From Punica granatum (Eukaryota > Streptophyta > Magnoliopsida > Myrtales > Lythraceae): a stretch of DNA of 64,000 nt. The stretch spans positions 3,658,001 through 3,722,000 of the forward strand of contig NC_045127.1 of assembly GCF_007655135.1 (NCBI RefSeq). The letters run 5' to 3'. Positions 33,668-51,362 of this stretch are shown here, piece after piece. The position numbers were made by a program, and so were the translations under genes. Position 1 is the first letter of the stretch; each line of letters opens with the position of its first letter. Below the pieces are notes generated by a model, which searched no databases, was not told the origin of the DNA, and saw only the letters and a list, made by a program, of their open reading frames with translations.

Positions 33668-35034
33668 ATGTCTCGTAATGGCACGTCTTCAGGCAATGAC
33701 AATAACTCTAGAGACGACGAGAATGAACGTAGGCAACATATGTTCTACTTCTTAATGATGCAATTTGATCATATGGAAGATTCCGTTCCACGAAACATGC
33801 CGTGTAGAAATTATGCACTTCAAGGACGATAGTACATTGTTGAAGTATTAGGGAGTGACGTTCGGTGCTTCGAAAGCTTCAGAATGAAACCATACGTGTT
33901 TCGAAATCTATGCGACACACTGTGGTTGCGTTGTGCCATCACAGATACTAGAAAAGATATTACCGTAGAAGAGCAAGTTGGCATGTTCTTGCTGGTTATT
34001 TCACACAGTATGCGATTTTTAATGGTAGCGGAAAGGTTTCAACATTCGAAGGAAACAGTTTCACAAGTTATCAAAAAAATTGCATGTGGAATGCAAGAAT
34101 TATCTACTGATTTTATAACACCGTGGAACGTTATTGTTCAGCTGGAAATTGAAAATGATGAAAGGTAGCGCTTCTTTAAGGTATGTTATTTGCTAATTTC
34201 ATACTGTATAGAACTTTTTTTTGGTATACTATGTCAGGTATATATAATTATGCGTTTTCCATGCAGCATTGTATTAGAGCTATTGATGGAACTCATGTCG
34301 CTGCATGCTGCCACGGGCGAACAGAGTACCTTATTGCGATCGTAATGCCGATATATCACAAAATGTATTGGTTGTTTGTTCACACGACATGATGTTTACA
34401 TACGTGATGACGGGTTGGGAGGGTTCCGCACACGATTCTAGAATATTTGCTGACGCTACGTCACTGGAACGATTTTCAGCACCGCGTGGTCGTGAGTATT
34501 TGGTTATACATTTCCAATTTTCAAAGAAATTGCAAGCCTAAATTATTAATCTTTAATTTTCCTTTTGTTTTTTGCAGGACAATATTATATTGTTGATGCA
34601 GGGTTTTCAAATATACCAGGATATTTGGCTCCATACAAGGGAGAACGGTATCACCGGAGTGATTTTCCTCGGCATAATCCGCCAACAACGGAAAAAGAGC
34701 TATTCAACCAGCGCCATGCGTCAGTGCGTAATGTCATTGAACGTTGCTTCGGTATTTTGAAAAAGTGATTCGCCATACTGAGTTTAATGACGAACTTGAT
34801 ACCATATACACAAGGACAACTTGTCCTTGCTTGTTTTGCTTTGCATAATTTTATACGCCGTAATAATTATCATGACAGATTATTTCTGGAGTACAGTAAT
34901 GCGTGGGCAGATTACGATGAATTTCGCAATCCGCCACAACAAGAAGGAAATAGAGTAGATGCAGATATGAATAGCGCCGAAATGAACAATGTACGCGACC
35001 GTATCGCTACTCGATTATGGCTTGCAAAAAGATG
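33668..35034 (+). pseudogene. Harbinger ORF2: HARBI1-type DDE transposase, inactivated
   Basis: The inferred exons begin at 33668-34180, with a GT donor at 34181. The second starts at 34267 after CAG and ends before GTGAGT at about 34492. The third starts after TTTGCAG near 34578. Catalytic-type acidic residues remain visible: AIDGTH, AHDSRI and VIERCFG. Lesions are stops at 33830-33832 (TAG), 34166-34168 (TAG) and 34766-34768 (TGA, within KK-stop-FAIL where the family has Arg), plus a 1-bp loss near 34300. That loss shifts HVAA into the frame of MLPRANRVPY. The protein end (RLWLAKR) is preserved. Four independent lesions mean the element cannot encode its own transposase. Confidence 0.88.
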
Positions 35035-35257
35035 AGGGCGATGACATGCACTTAGGTGTTGTATTATGCATTATGTTCATTATTATTATGATGTGATAAT
35101 GATAGTGTAAGCATTATATTAAATGAAATATAATGGGTATGTGTTACTTTGACCAATAATGGGGCTCACTCTCAAACTTATTTAAATATATTTTTGTCTT
35201 TTTCTATAATTAAGTTGAGTTGAATCGAACATTATTTAAAATCCAAACAAACCCTAA

Positions 35258-36474
35258 GAATTTATAAAAAATACTCCAAAGTCTTCCAGCTAAATTAACA
35301 ATTTCCCATAAGGAACGCGTCTTTCAACCGTTATCAATTTGTTAATTCCTTCTCAGAATATATATAGATATAGATATGATATCCGATTACGTTAGACTTT
35401 TAGCCATTATAAAATGACCTAAAATAGTAGTAACGACAAAGCAATATTTAACTATAAGAGTTTTAGGAACAGGGAATAATTAAAACACCAACTAAATTAA
35501 CATCACTTCTCACAGAAAGAAAGAAAAGGAAAGAGAAAGAAAGAAAGAAAGAAAGAAAAAGAAGTATCCTTGACCTTATTGCAATATACTCTTGTTTTTC
35601 TTTACATGTACGTATATATGTGTATATATATATATATTCCAAATTTTGGGTGTTAATAAATTCTTTGAAACATATATATCTCAAAGTTAATAAATAATTA
35701 ACAAAGTTGTCTTATTTATAAAAAAAGAAAAAAGAAAAAAAGAATTGCCTTATGTAAGGTATACACATAACGAAAATAAATGAATTATATATACTTATAT
35801 ATAATTAAATTAAATATATCAAATGGTAACTATGTCACCGACTATATCATCTACCAAATTGTCATCCTATTCTTGGTGCAATCACATATATTTTTATCCT
35901 TCCCGTCGATATTTATCTCCTCTTCCATGCATGAATATCCATAGTATCTGTGGAGGTACCGGTAACGATTGGATATGCATGTCCTCCTTTCTAGACTAAA
36001 TAAAGGATTAAATATTTGATGAACGTTACTCATTCAAAGTGAATGAATAACAATCAATTATAAATGAGAATTTGTAAGAGTCAGTATAAACTCAATTAAT
36101 CACTTAAATACATTCTAATCGGTTGTTCGTCAGTGAAATGACTGAGTTTTTTTTTTGTCAATAAATGACTGAATAATACTTATTGAATATTTGTTTATGA
36201 ATAAGATCACGGTGGCAGATGAATATCGGGCCAAGCAAGGCCAGTGGGCCCAAGCTACAGACTGAGGTGCCCAACGATCGCCCGGGCCCAAGTCAGTGTT
36301 ACGAACCCTCTGACGGGGTCAGGAAAGAGGGGTATCAGATTTGTTGTGATTCTTCAAAATTCAAACTAAAGAGAATCCCCTCTTTTATCAGCCCGGGCCC
36401 AAGCTCCAGACTAAGGTGTGGCCAACATCCATCGTTAATACTTTTAATCGAATACACCTCGGTGAGTGCTGAAC
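35258..36474. other. AT-rich spacer
   Basis: No gene is found. It contains a (GAAA)n run at about 35515-35560 and several (TA)n tracts. A GC-rich patch at 36210-36420 repeats GGGCCCAAGC(T) twice but has no recognised function. Confidence 0.5.
35515..35560. repeat. (GAAA)n microsatellite
   Basis: Imperfect tetranucleotide run. Confidence 0.9.
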
Positions 36475-36809
36475 GCTTTGTTTAGCAAATGAAAATTATT
36501 TGAACTCCACTCCACCTCACTCCATTCCAACTATGAATAATTATATTTATTTGGAACTGTAATGATTGTATTGTTGAATTATAGAAAAAAAAATAAGAAA
36601 GAGTAATAAATAGTTGAAAAAAGTAATAATTATGTTGTTAAATTGTGGAAAAATTAATGAATAATCGAGAGAATTTAATATTAAAAATTAAATTAAATGA
36701 TAGTTAAGATAAAAAAAATTAAAAAAATATATGAAAAAAATAATTATTATGTTATTGATTTGAAGATAACTGAGTAGAGTTAAAAAAAAATTAATTTGCT
36801 AAACAAAGC
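36475..36809. mobile_element. Tourist-like MITE with 16-bp perfect terminal inverted repeats
   Basis: The left end at 36475-36490 is GCTTTGTTTAGCAAAT. The right end at 36794-36809 is its exact inverse. The 335-bp AT-rich interior contains TGATTGTATTGTTGAATTAT, shared with the element at 14461. The right flank is TTA but the left flank is GAA, so a target duplication is not proven. Confidence 0.7.
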
Positions 36810-37406
36810 CTTAACCACTTAAACAAGTCGAGAATGTATGTCTCATCATTCAAATCGCATTCACGATTGAAATTATTATATGTAGTTTGTACCACATTCG
36901 AATCTAGATATTCTTCATGCCTCCTCGCTCTCGCAGACAAGGGAAAAATCATCTTCCTTTATGTTGAAGAAAACAATATAGATGGTCTTCGATAACGAAA
37001 TTATTTTTCAAAAGAATTATGAATTAGATTAGTAGGTCGTACGTAGCACTAGCACGAAATGGACCATTATCACGTGTTATAAAATCCCGTATACGCACCC
37101 ACCCGTACGGTCGTACCGTTAGCATCTTTCATATCGAGAGTCCGCCGGTCAGCTCCCTTAATGGGGCGCGTGTGAGGCACGACTACCCCTGGGACAGCGA
37201 CGTGCACGTCACTCTCCATGCCCGCTCGTGGGCGTGGCCCGAGAGACTCGATCCTCATCAGCAGCAGCTTTCCTTTTCTGCTCATTCAGTAACTCCTCCA
37301 CTCTGCATCTCAGTGACGCTTTTTCTCTCGTGGAGAATGACCTGTACGGACACCTCCGAGCATATCGGTTAAGGGAAGAGGGTCGTCGTGCCGAGCCGAT
37401 TCATCG
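36810..37406. promoter_or_regulatory. Upstream region of the RopGEF gene
   Basis: Includes a CACGTG core (G-box/ABRE-like) at about 37072 and a GC-rich leader from 37130. No separate gene is supported; a minus-strand open frame here is a by-product of composition. Confidence 0.4.
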
Positions 37407-39714
37407 ATGGGAAGCTTGTCCTCCGATGGCGAATTGGAGCGGTTTGAGCCCTACAGCACGCTGAGCGCGGACGTGAGCGAGTCGGAGAGCTGGGCGGGAA
37501 GTGATTGCGTTGGAGCCGATTACAGTCCGCTCAGCTCTACTCCAGCAGCGCGACGTCGTTCCTCCGGCGAATCGAGCTTCCCGACGCCGATTCCAGGGAT
37601 GTTTCCTGTCCTCGGAGGAAGAAGCACCTCCGCTAAGCGGCAGATTGAGATGATGGCTGAAATGGTGGACAATTTGGAGATGGAAGAAGAAGTATCCGGT
37701 AAGATTAGAACCTTTTCGCGGTTTACAGCTCGATTACTGCTTCCATGTTTACACAGTTGAAGCCATGGCTTAGTTTTCTATTGAATGCTCTGTTTTGTTT
37801 AGCCGGTACGCAGATCTCTCCGCGCAAGAAGTGAGAAAATCCCATGTCTTCGGTTACATTTCATATGAACTGATCATATTCTGGCATTGATGCGCGGATA
37901 TGGATAGATATACGATTTCATTATGATATTACGAAATCGAAGTACGGCCTTGAACTTTTAGTCGTCTTTGCCACTGCAGAAGTTGACATGATGAAGGAGC
38001 GGTTTACTAAACTGTTGCTCGGAGAAGACATGTCGGGTGGAGGGAAAGGAGTTTGTACTGCCCTGGCTATCTCGAATGCCATTACAAACCTTTCAGCTAA
38101 TGTGTTTGGGGGGCTCTGGAAGTTGGAGCCATTGTCGCAGAAGAAGAAGTCGGTGTGGCGCCGAGAAATGGAATGGCTCCTATGCGTGAGCGATTCGATG
38201 GTTGAGTTTGTTCCATCAAAGCAAGAATCCCCGGGTGGCGGGACAGTCGAGATTATGGTGACACGCCCTCGTGCTGACCTGCACACAAACCTCCCAGCAC
38301 TGAAGAAGCTTGATGCGATGCTTATCTGCATTCTCGACGCGTTCTGTGATTCCGAGTTTTACTATGTCGATTGCGGGGTCGTTGTTGCTCATGTTGATGA
38401 CTCAGAGGCCTGCCCTTCAGCTAAGTCCTCTGGCAGATCTTCTTCTGTTTGGCGGGAAGAGAAGCGTTGGCTTCCATTTCCCAGAGTCCCGCAAAAGGGC
38501 TTGTCGGAAGATACTAGGAAGAAATTGCAGCAGTACAGAGAATGTACTAATCAGATACTCAAAGCCGCCATGGCTATCAACGGCAGCGCCCTGGCCGAGA
38601 TGGAAGTCCCAAGTGCTTATTTGGAGAGCCTGCCAAAGGTAATGCTCTGCCTTCATCAGTTTCAGATCCGCCATCGACGAAAAATATGCATTTTTTACAT
38701 CTTCTGCCAAAATGTTCGACGGGTATATCATATAGTATTTACCACTATCCTTGCAATTTGTTGAATACCCAGAGTGGAAAAGCTTGTCTAGGGGAAACCA
38801 TCTACCGCTACATGACCGAAGATAAGTTTTATCCTGAACTCCTACTCGATTATCTGGACGTATCATCAGAGTGGACCACATCAGATATCGCAAACAGGAT
38901 AGAGGCTGCAGCACAAATATGGAGGCAGAAGTACCTCAGAAAGGAATCAGGTCACGCAAGGGGTACTAAGACATTGTGGGGTGGCAAGGTAAAGGGAGTT
39001 GTTGGTGATGCGGGAAAGAGTAAGCTTCTTGCTCGACGAGCAGAGACCCTCTTGAAAAACTTGCGGCTACGTTTCCCAGGTCTTCGGCAAACTGCTCTAG
39101 ACATGAGCAAGATTCAGCATAACAAGGTATTTACCTTGAATATCTGCTTGCTCAGATCTTGCATCGACATGGTCTGCCTTGCTTATAGCACGATGAACTT
39201 TCGGAAGTATAATCTCTACATATTCTTATGATGACAGGTATTATAATTGCTGTATTGCACTTAAGCTAAAGATGACATACTAACACCCACCTCATAGATG
39301 AAGCCATTCAACATCTTCACACCTTGAATTTCGATAAAGCCTCCTCGAGTCTTAATACTCGTTCTAACAAACTTTTCAAATCAATATCTATCTGGGGAAT
39401 ATGCAGAATAAACGAAACACTGACTCTTTCTGCAGGACGTGGGCCACTCAATCCTGGAGAGTTATTCCCGATTGATGGAAAGTATAGCCTTCAATATCAC
39501 GGCTAGAATCGACGACGTCTTTTACGTAGATGATGCGACAAAGCAACGGGCGGTGATGGAGGAAGATGATTTACTAAAGCGGATATATGCTGACCCTTTC
39601 ATTATCCAGAATTCCAGCCATGCCTCTACATTTAGATTACAACCATGGCAGTCAAATAGGAGCGACAGGAGCAGCCTGAAATACCCGTTGGACCAAAATC
39701 CTGATGGCTCCTGA
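37407..39714 (+). CDS. Rop guanine nucleotide exchange factor (PRONE domain)
   Basis: Four exons: 37407-37698, 37980-38638, 38773-39126, 39436-39714. They join to 528 codons with frame kept. RopGEFs load GTP onto plant Rho GTPases (ROPs) at the plasma membrane, often under receptor kinases, and steer polar growth. A variable N-terminus of about 95 residues is rich in Ser/Glu. The PRONE domain covers roughly residues 95-460, with [55 protein letters not shown] and FYYVDCG. The C-terminal tail is short (about 65 residues), with an [12 protein letters not shown] patch. The tail regulates activity in the family. Which of the many paralogues this is cannot be decided here. Confidence 0.95.
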
Positions 39715-42700
39715 AGGGTAGACTCTCAGGCACAAATTTTAACTTTGGCGAAGGATTTAAAAGGTTCGCCGCAAACTCCTATCTGGCTAGCTATTGTAAA
39801 ACTAAATGGGGTCGATGGCAATTTCAGCTGTGATGCCTGACTTGTGTCCCGATTAGTACGAGGAGTAAGTGAGTGGAGGATTATCTTGTTAAGTAGAACC
39901 ACAAATGAAGGCTGCTAGGTTACTGATGTAACGAGTCTAGAGGTATGAGTGTTGCTTATAGTTAGTCAACTGTGATCGGTTTTATCCTGTCCTTAACCTG
40001 CTGTTCTTTGCTTTCGATGTGATACCTCTTCCAGACATTTAGATGAATGGCAATTATGGCTTGGCTTCATGCCTTAGGTATAATTGTTGCTCTGTTTGAT
40101 TGATGTGTATGTATCAATTCCTTGCATTTAATAACGTGCCCCTACTAGAGTTCTTATGAACTCTCTGTTAAGTAAAATGAATCATAAGCCAGGCCTTTGT
40201 CACATGCCATAAGAAAATTCTGAGATAGCCAAAACCGATCTTGCCGGAAGAAGGCTTGGTTTCTCGTTTGTTATTTGAACACTGCGAAATTTATGCCTTG
40301 ATAAGGCTGCATAGTGTAGTAAGATCCTAAAAGGTGAAAGGAGCAAGCCAGAAGAAGCAATATTCCTTCCTGATGTATTCTCGGCGGTGCCATCGACCCT
40401 GCAAAACTCCCAACAAGAGCCTGCAATACGTGGACTTCTACATTTCAAAGTTTTTATTATTTCCTTTTTCTTGCGTGTTCTGTGGCAACAGGACATATGA
40501 AGAGGACAAATATGTTCCTAACATGAAACAAAACCTCTCCCGAACCAACCAGTTTTCAGTCTCCGGTATCAGTAGCCGGATTCTGTTTCCGAAACTATTC
40601 TACAAAGGAGTTGCTATAAGGCACACAGGTCTCTTTTCAAAATGTTTTTCTTTTACGACAATTTGAAGGAGTCATGTAAATTTACCTGAATCCGTGACTC
40701 CCAGATGTGCTGCATAAGAATATCCCGAGGTTCACTGAGAAGAGGATATATCAGGAGGGTTTTGCAAAGAGGAGCTCACAGAGCTTTCCTTGGCAATCCA
40801 CCCACCTCCACCGCTCACGGAGAAGGTTCGGTGAAGAAGAAGGAGGTGGACAGAATGCCAACAAGCTCTGTGAGAGGCCCTTTGTTAAACCCACATGAAG
40901 GCACAGAGAATGAATCATAAAGAAGACAGAGGACAGAGCACATATATTGGCAGTATGAGAAGTTTGGCGACACATTAATTAGGACGTGGTGGCCATATAT
41001 ATGCCAAGGAACCAACAGTAATGGGAGGAAAGTAGAAGCAACTGAGAGGGAGGGTTAGTTGGTGATGTCACGGCCCGGAGTACGCGTATGTCCCGTGTAT
41101 TGCCCAGAAACCGGTTCATCGATCTGGAAGGTTGGGGCTCACACGAGATACCTTCTTTCGTACCATCAGATGAGCATCAAGAAGACAGATCATCTGCGAA
41201 CCTCCGCTGATCTCACGATTACTTTGTATTACATAGAGCCAGTCTAGAGCTTATTGCCATGTCCACTGAATGATACCGATATCAGCAAAGACGATATGTC
41301 CAGTCAAAGTAATCGAGTTGAATGTTAGAGTCCGTACATCATTTTCTAGGGAATGGATGCAATCTCAGGAAGGATATTCAAAAGGGCCATCATATACAAA
41401 ACGCATTATTCTTCCATTCCTATTCACTTTATCTTTACCAGCGAAATCTCCGATTGACTCGAGTCTTTTGGATTTATCGATTCGCTATTCAGTTAGAAAC
41501 ACGAATTACATTCTGGGTAATATTTTCTCCACACGTCTCAAATCCTGGGAAAACTTAACCTTGTAGAACAACCCCGACCAAGTAATGAAGTAATCCCTTG
41601 CGTCAAAACGTTCGATCTTTAATCGTACCGAATTAGTATGAACTTTTAACCGAGAAATGAAAGAAGGGCTTGTAGAAGATGTTCTTTGGTCCACTAAATG
41701 GTGATGTCTTTTCATTTCATCACCTGTGGAAAAATAAACCGATCTCAGATTTGAATTCAATAACTCCAATGATGAGCATAGAAGAAGAAGGAGAAGAATA
41801 TTGGTTTGCTTGCTTGATCACACCTTTCTTCTGATGCATCTAAATCCCATCTTCACATGAATTATTAATTATACGCAGCATGTTGAAGGTTCTATCGACT
41901 ATTCCTCTCTTTTTTTTGGCCTATTCAGTCCGTCGGTCCAACATCTATAACTCTAAGAAAGAACGTAATAGTTAATACTTCTGCCAATAGTTGTAGATTG
42001 TTGATATGGCCGTATAATTAACCAATATCAATACACAGCCGAGGATTGTTTTACCATGCCCAACGATCGAGATAGGGCTGGGTTTAAGAGCAACCGGAAT
42101 TTACGGAGCGAGAGTCGGAGTTACACGGTACCTTATCTCCTTCGCCATGAGACCATCCCTGTCTGCCCGGCCCTTCAATGAATATTGATATATACCTTCC
42201 AACTACGGCCCGCATTGATTTCATAGTTGAGTCCAAACATAGTCCTTCAATTAAGGGCATGTTCCAGCTCTCTGATGCGGACAAGCTTGTTCCATTGGCA
42301 ATGGTAACGAGCTAGCTAGGTTTAAATTATCGAGTACTCGAAGTACAGAATTTAAATTTGGTTGCAGACTGCAGTATGAAGTGCAAGAACTTAGCTACCT
42401 TTTCATCACAGTACCGTAATCAGTATACATTGATGTTTACCGTATTTGAGTGCGCGTACACGCTTCCACGAGCTATAACTCGGGATCGCGTTTATTAAAG
42501 CGAGAGATGACCACTCTGTTCATTGACTATTGGGACCAATAATAGCATATTTCCGTCGGATTTTTATTGATAATGTTCCGTGCCGGTCTCCAGCCATCTT
42601 CTCAGGCTCAACTAAGTGGCAAGCTGATTGGGGGTATCTGGAACGGCGATAAATCTAGGAATTTTGTCCAAGGGGGGCGAAGTTCAAAAGAACTTGATAT

Positions 42701-42929
42701 CATAAAACCAAAGGGGGGGGGGGCGAAATAGGATAATTTCATTGGAAAATTGATAAACTCTATACATTCTATCGTTCAATCGTGTTTCCCTTTGCATACT
42801 TATTTGCGATGTAAATCACAAGCATTTTGTATGATTGTGGTGCTCTACCGAGAAAGCCATCGGAGTTAACTGAAGGGACATATATGATCGCCGATCACTC
42901 AGTTTTATCAATCTTCGGTAGACTTTGAT
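39715..42929. other. Spacer without convincing gene
   Basis: The first 400 bp are likely RopGEF 3' UTR. Around 40700-40920 a GC-richer patch has overlapping open frames of about 65 codons on both strands, but I recognise no domain. Nothing else was found, including around the G-run at 42710. Confidence 0.45.
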
Positions 42930-43085
42930 TTGTAGTGAATGGTGCAATGGTCATGGTTTCTTCTACCTGTAAGGTACTTCTCCACCGCACAGTGTGAGGA
43001 GGCCATGGGAGCATTCGGATGAATCGACGCAGTATCCCTCTACCATGCTATTGACTGCCGATCATGATGATCGAGTTGTCCCTCT
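42930..43085 (+). pseudogene. Prolyl oligopeptidase exon fragment with part of its intron
   Basis: The stretch 42980-43083 reads [16 protein letters not shown], then [14 protein letters not shown], nearly the same as exon 9 of the gene at 24675-30261 and including its catalytic-Asp region. One extra T near 42977 shifts the frame at the exon start. The preceding 45 bp (GTAGTGAATGGTGCA ... TTCTTCTACCTG) also matches the intron that precedes exon 9. The copy was therefore made from DNA, not mRNA. It breaks off into a CTT repeat at 43085. Confidence 0.85.
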
Positions 43086-43086
43086 A

Positions 43087-43113
43087 CTTCTTCTTCTTCT
43101 TCTTCTTCTTCTT
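43087..43113. repeat. (CTT)n microsatellite
   Basis: Nine or so CTT units directly at the broken edge of the prolyl-oligopeptidase fragment. Confidence 0.95.
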
Positions 43114-43165
43114 AATCATTCGTAGGCGATGCAGTCTTGTACAGGGACTAGGTAGGTAGTTATGC

Positions 43166-43363
43166 TTAATTTAGATGAGATATTGTCCCGAGAGGTTCCA
43201 GTGCGATGAAGTGGAAATATATAATCGAACGAACAACGCGATGATCTGTCTCCAGGTTTGCTTTTGTGGCACGCACATAGCATTCCTCTGTTGTGTTCCA
43301 TATCTCCATAATTTGGCGTAGCATTGAGCAATTGTCCCTCTTGTCACTGCTAAACTCAGCCAT
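43166..43363 (-). pseudogene. Unidentified coding-like fragment, 65 codons
   Basis: The minus-strand frame begins MAEFSSDKRDNCSMLRQ and continues with ATKANLETDHRVVRS. Its amino acid composition looks protein-like: balanced charge and a helix-prone stretch around MLRQIMEIWN. I do not recognise the family. The frame loses that character after about residue 50 (IIYFHFIALEP). It may be a gene scrap like its neighbour at 42930, or chance. Confidence 0.3.
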
Positions 43364-43668
43364 TAATTTCCAGCAGTGCTAGCTCATAATCAATATACAT
43401 ATATATATGCGATCAGATAATATATATTATCCAAAAGAAATTATATTCCAATTCAATTGAACATATAGTTGATATGCACTATTGTACAATAATATTACGG
43501 TTTTTGTATAAGCATCGATCGATCGAACTAAATGGACCATAACCCACTGTGTTTTTGAATTGATTTTTTTTTTTAATAACCATTTTCTTCTCCATCCAGC
43601 TTATATATAGAAAATGATTTGGGCCTCTTGAAAACAGACCTGGTCCGAAGATGGACTCATTAAAATGA

Positions 43669-43701
43669 AGCCCATTTAATAATCAGCTTGGCCCATTTAG
43701 T
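43669..43701 (+). promoter_or_regulatory. Two GCCCATTTA (site II / UP1-type) motifs upstream of SMU1
   Basis: AGCCCATTTAA at 43669 and GGCCCATTTAG at 43690 lie about 280-300 bp before the SMU1 start. GGCCCA motifs are known TCP-type sites in promoters of housekeeping and translation genes in plants. Assignment is by motif and position only. Confidence 0.5.
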
Positions 43702-43878
43702 TTGCTCCATCAGTCCCCGAATTCATAGATAATTGTACTTTTGGTTGGTTAATTATAGTTTAACCCTCGAAGGGGTATTGCAAAGTGCAAATTCACCCTC
43801 GAACTTTCAGTTGGATTTTCGGCGTGATTTCAATCGAATCAGCTCAGTGGACGTTAGATTAGAACACCGCTGAAGCAG

Positions 43879-43896
43879 AAACCCTAAACTAAACCC
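43879..43896 (+). promoter_or_regulatory. Telo-box in the SMU1 promoter/leader
   Basis: AAACCCTAAACTAAACCCT lies about 90 bp before the ATG. Telo-boxes often accompany GCCCA motifs in growth-linked plant promoters. Confidence 0.5.
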
Positions 43897-43973
43897 TCTT
43901 CTTCTCAGTCTCTCCGTCGTCCAATTTGGTGCATGAGAGCTTGCGAGCTCCGCTCCTTCATAGCTAACCAAAG

Positions 43974-50453
<6,480 letters not shown>

Positions 50454-51362
50454 GGGAAAGGGTGTCTGCTAATTTATCTATTTTCTGCTCCTTTAGATTC
50501 TTTTTCGACACTCGGTAATTGTAGTTCTAGGCTTCTAGCTGTATCTGTAATTTTGCTCCATTAATGCCAATGATTCACCTGTGAGCATCATAGAATTATA
50601 ACAGGCGGATACGCATGACATGGGAAATCTTCTGTCTCGTCTCTCTGCTCGACCCAAATTTACTCTTTGTATAGTTCATATTTCGATTTCGATTATGTTA
50701 CTTTATCATCAAGGCGCTGGGCCAATCTATTGTCAATTTTCTTCTTGTTTCCTCTAATGGTCAATACCACCTTCATCCTAGACTCTCTGGATTAGTTGTC
50801 GTGTCTCCGTGTGCTGGGCATCACTTCTGTTTGCTTTTCTCTGGACTTCTGTGTGGCGATTAAAGGCGTCTCGTCCTTGCAAAAGGGCTACCATGCAAAA
50901 ATTGCCTTCTGTGCTCAATTCTGTGGTGACGACTCGTTACCTAGATGAAAGCATCCAATACGCTTCTGCCCTAAAACCTGTCCCGAGATTGGCTCAGTTG
51001 CCTGGCCACTCTCTCGAATATACGAAAATCCGGCATGGATTAATTGCACACTTGCTCTGCTGCTCGATGAAGACACATACAATGCCTTTCATGGAATAAG
51101 AAAATTTTCTTTAAAAAAACTCGAGAAAAGAGGGCAATGCAGTAATATACGTTCTCGTATGCGGGATATTGTACTAGGTCTGTAATCGAAAAATATTTGG
51201 TTCAGACCGGTTCAGCAGAAACCATTAAAAATTCCAACCGGAAAGAGAATTCCCGGCCGAAAGTTCTCCTTCTTCCTCCTCCTAAAACCCATAGGTAAAC
51301 CCTCCAAAACAGCGTTTGACGGAGCTTCCATTGCCGGCTGGCGCAGAGAGAGAGAGAGAGAT
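50454..51362. other. SMU1 to QTRT2 spacer
   Basis: Holds the SMU1 3' UTR and the QTRT2 promoter. An open frame at 50809-51099 has no recognised domain. A short GA run at 51345-51360 lies directly before the QTRT2 start. Confidence 0.5.

Larger units (their letters stand above)
30704..35254 (+). mobile_element. Complete but inactive PIF/Harbinger DNA transposon (4.55 kb)
   Basis: The element is bordered by TAA at 30701-30703 and at 35255-35257, the 3-bp target typical of PIF/Harbinger. Its ends form imperfect inverted repeats of about 40 bp. The left reads GGTAGTATTTGGATT, then ATTCAACTC. The right, read inverted, gives GGGTTTGTTTGGATT and then ATTCAACTC. Inside, in the same direction, are a Myb/SANT-like ORF1 (32448-33443) and a HARBI1-type transposase ORF2 (33668-35034), both with stops. 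This two-gene layout is the family norm. A three-unit tandem array fills 31511-32447. Confidence 0.92.

Noticed and set aside
37070..37285. Minus-strand open frame before RopGEF
   Set aside because: No family match seen, it overlaps the RopGEF leader, and its composition follows the local GC content.
40707..40920. Overlapping open frames on both strands in the RopGEF-SMU1 spacer
   Set aside because: No recognisable domain, start context or splice signals.
50809..51099. Plus-strand frame of 96 codons between SMU1 and QTRT2
   Set aside because: Not conserved-looking; it probably falls in the SMU1 3' flank.
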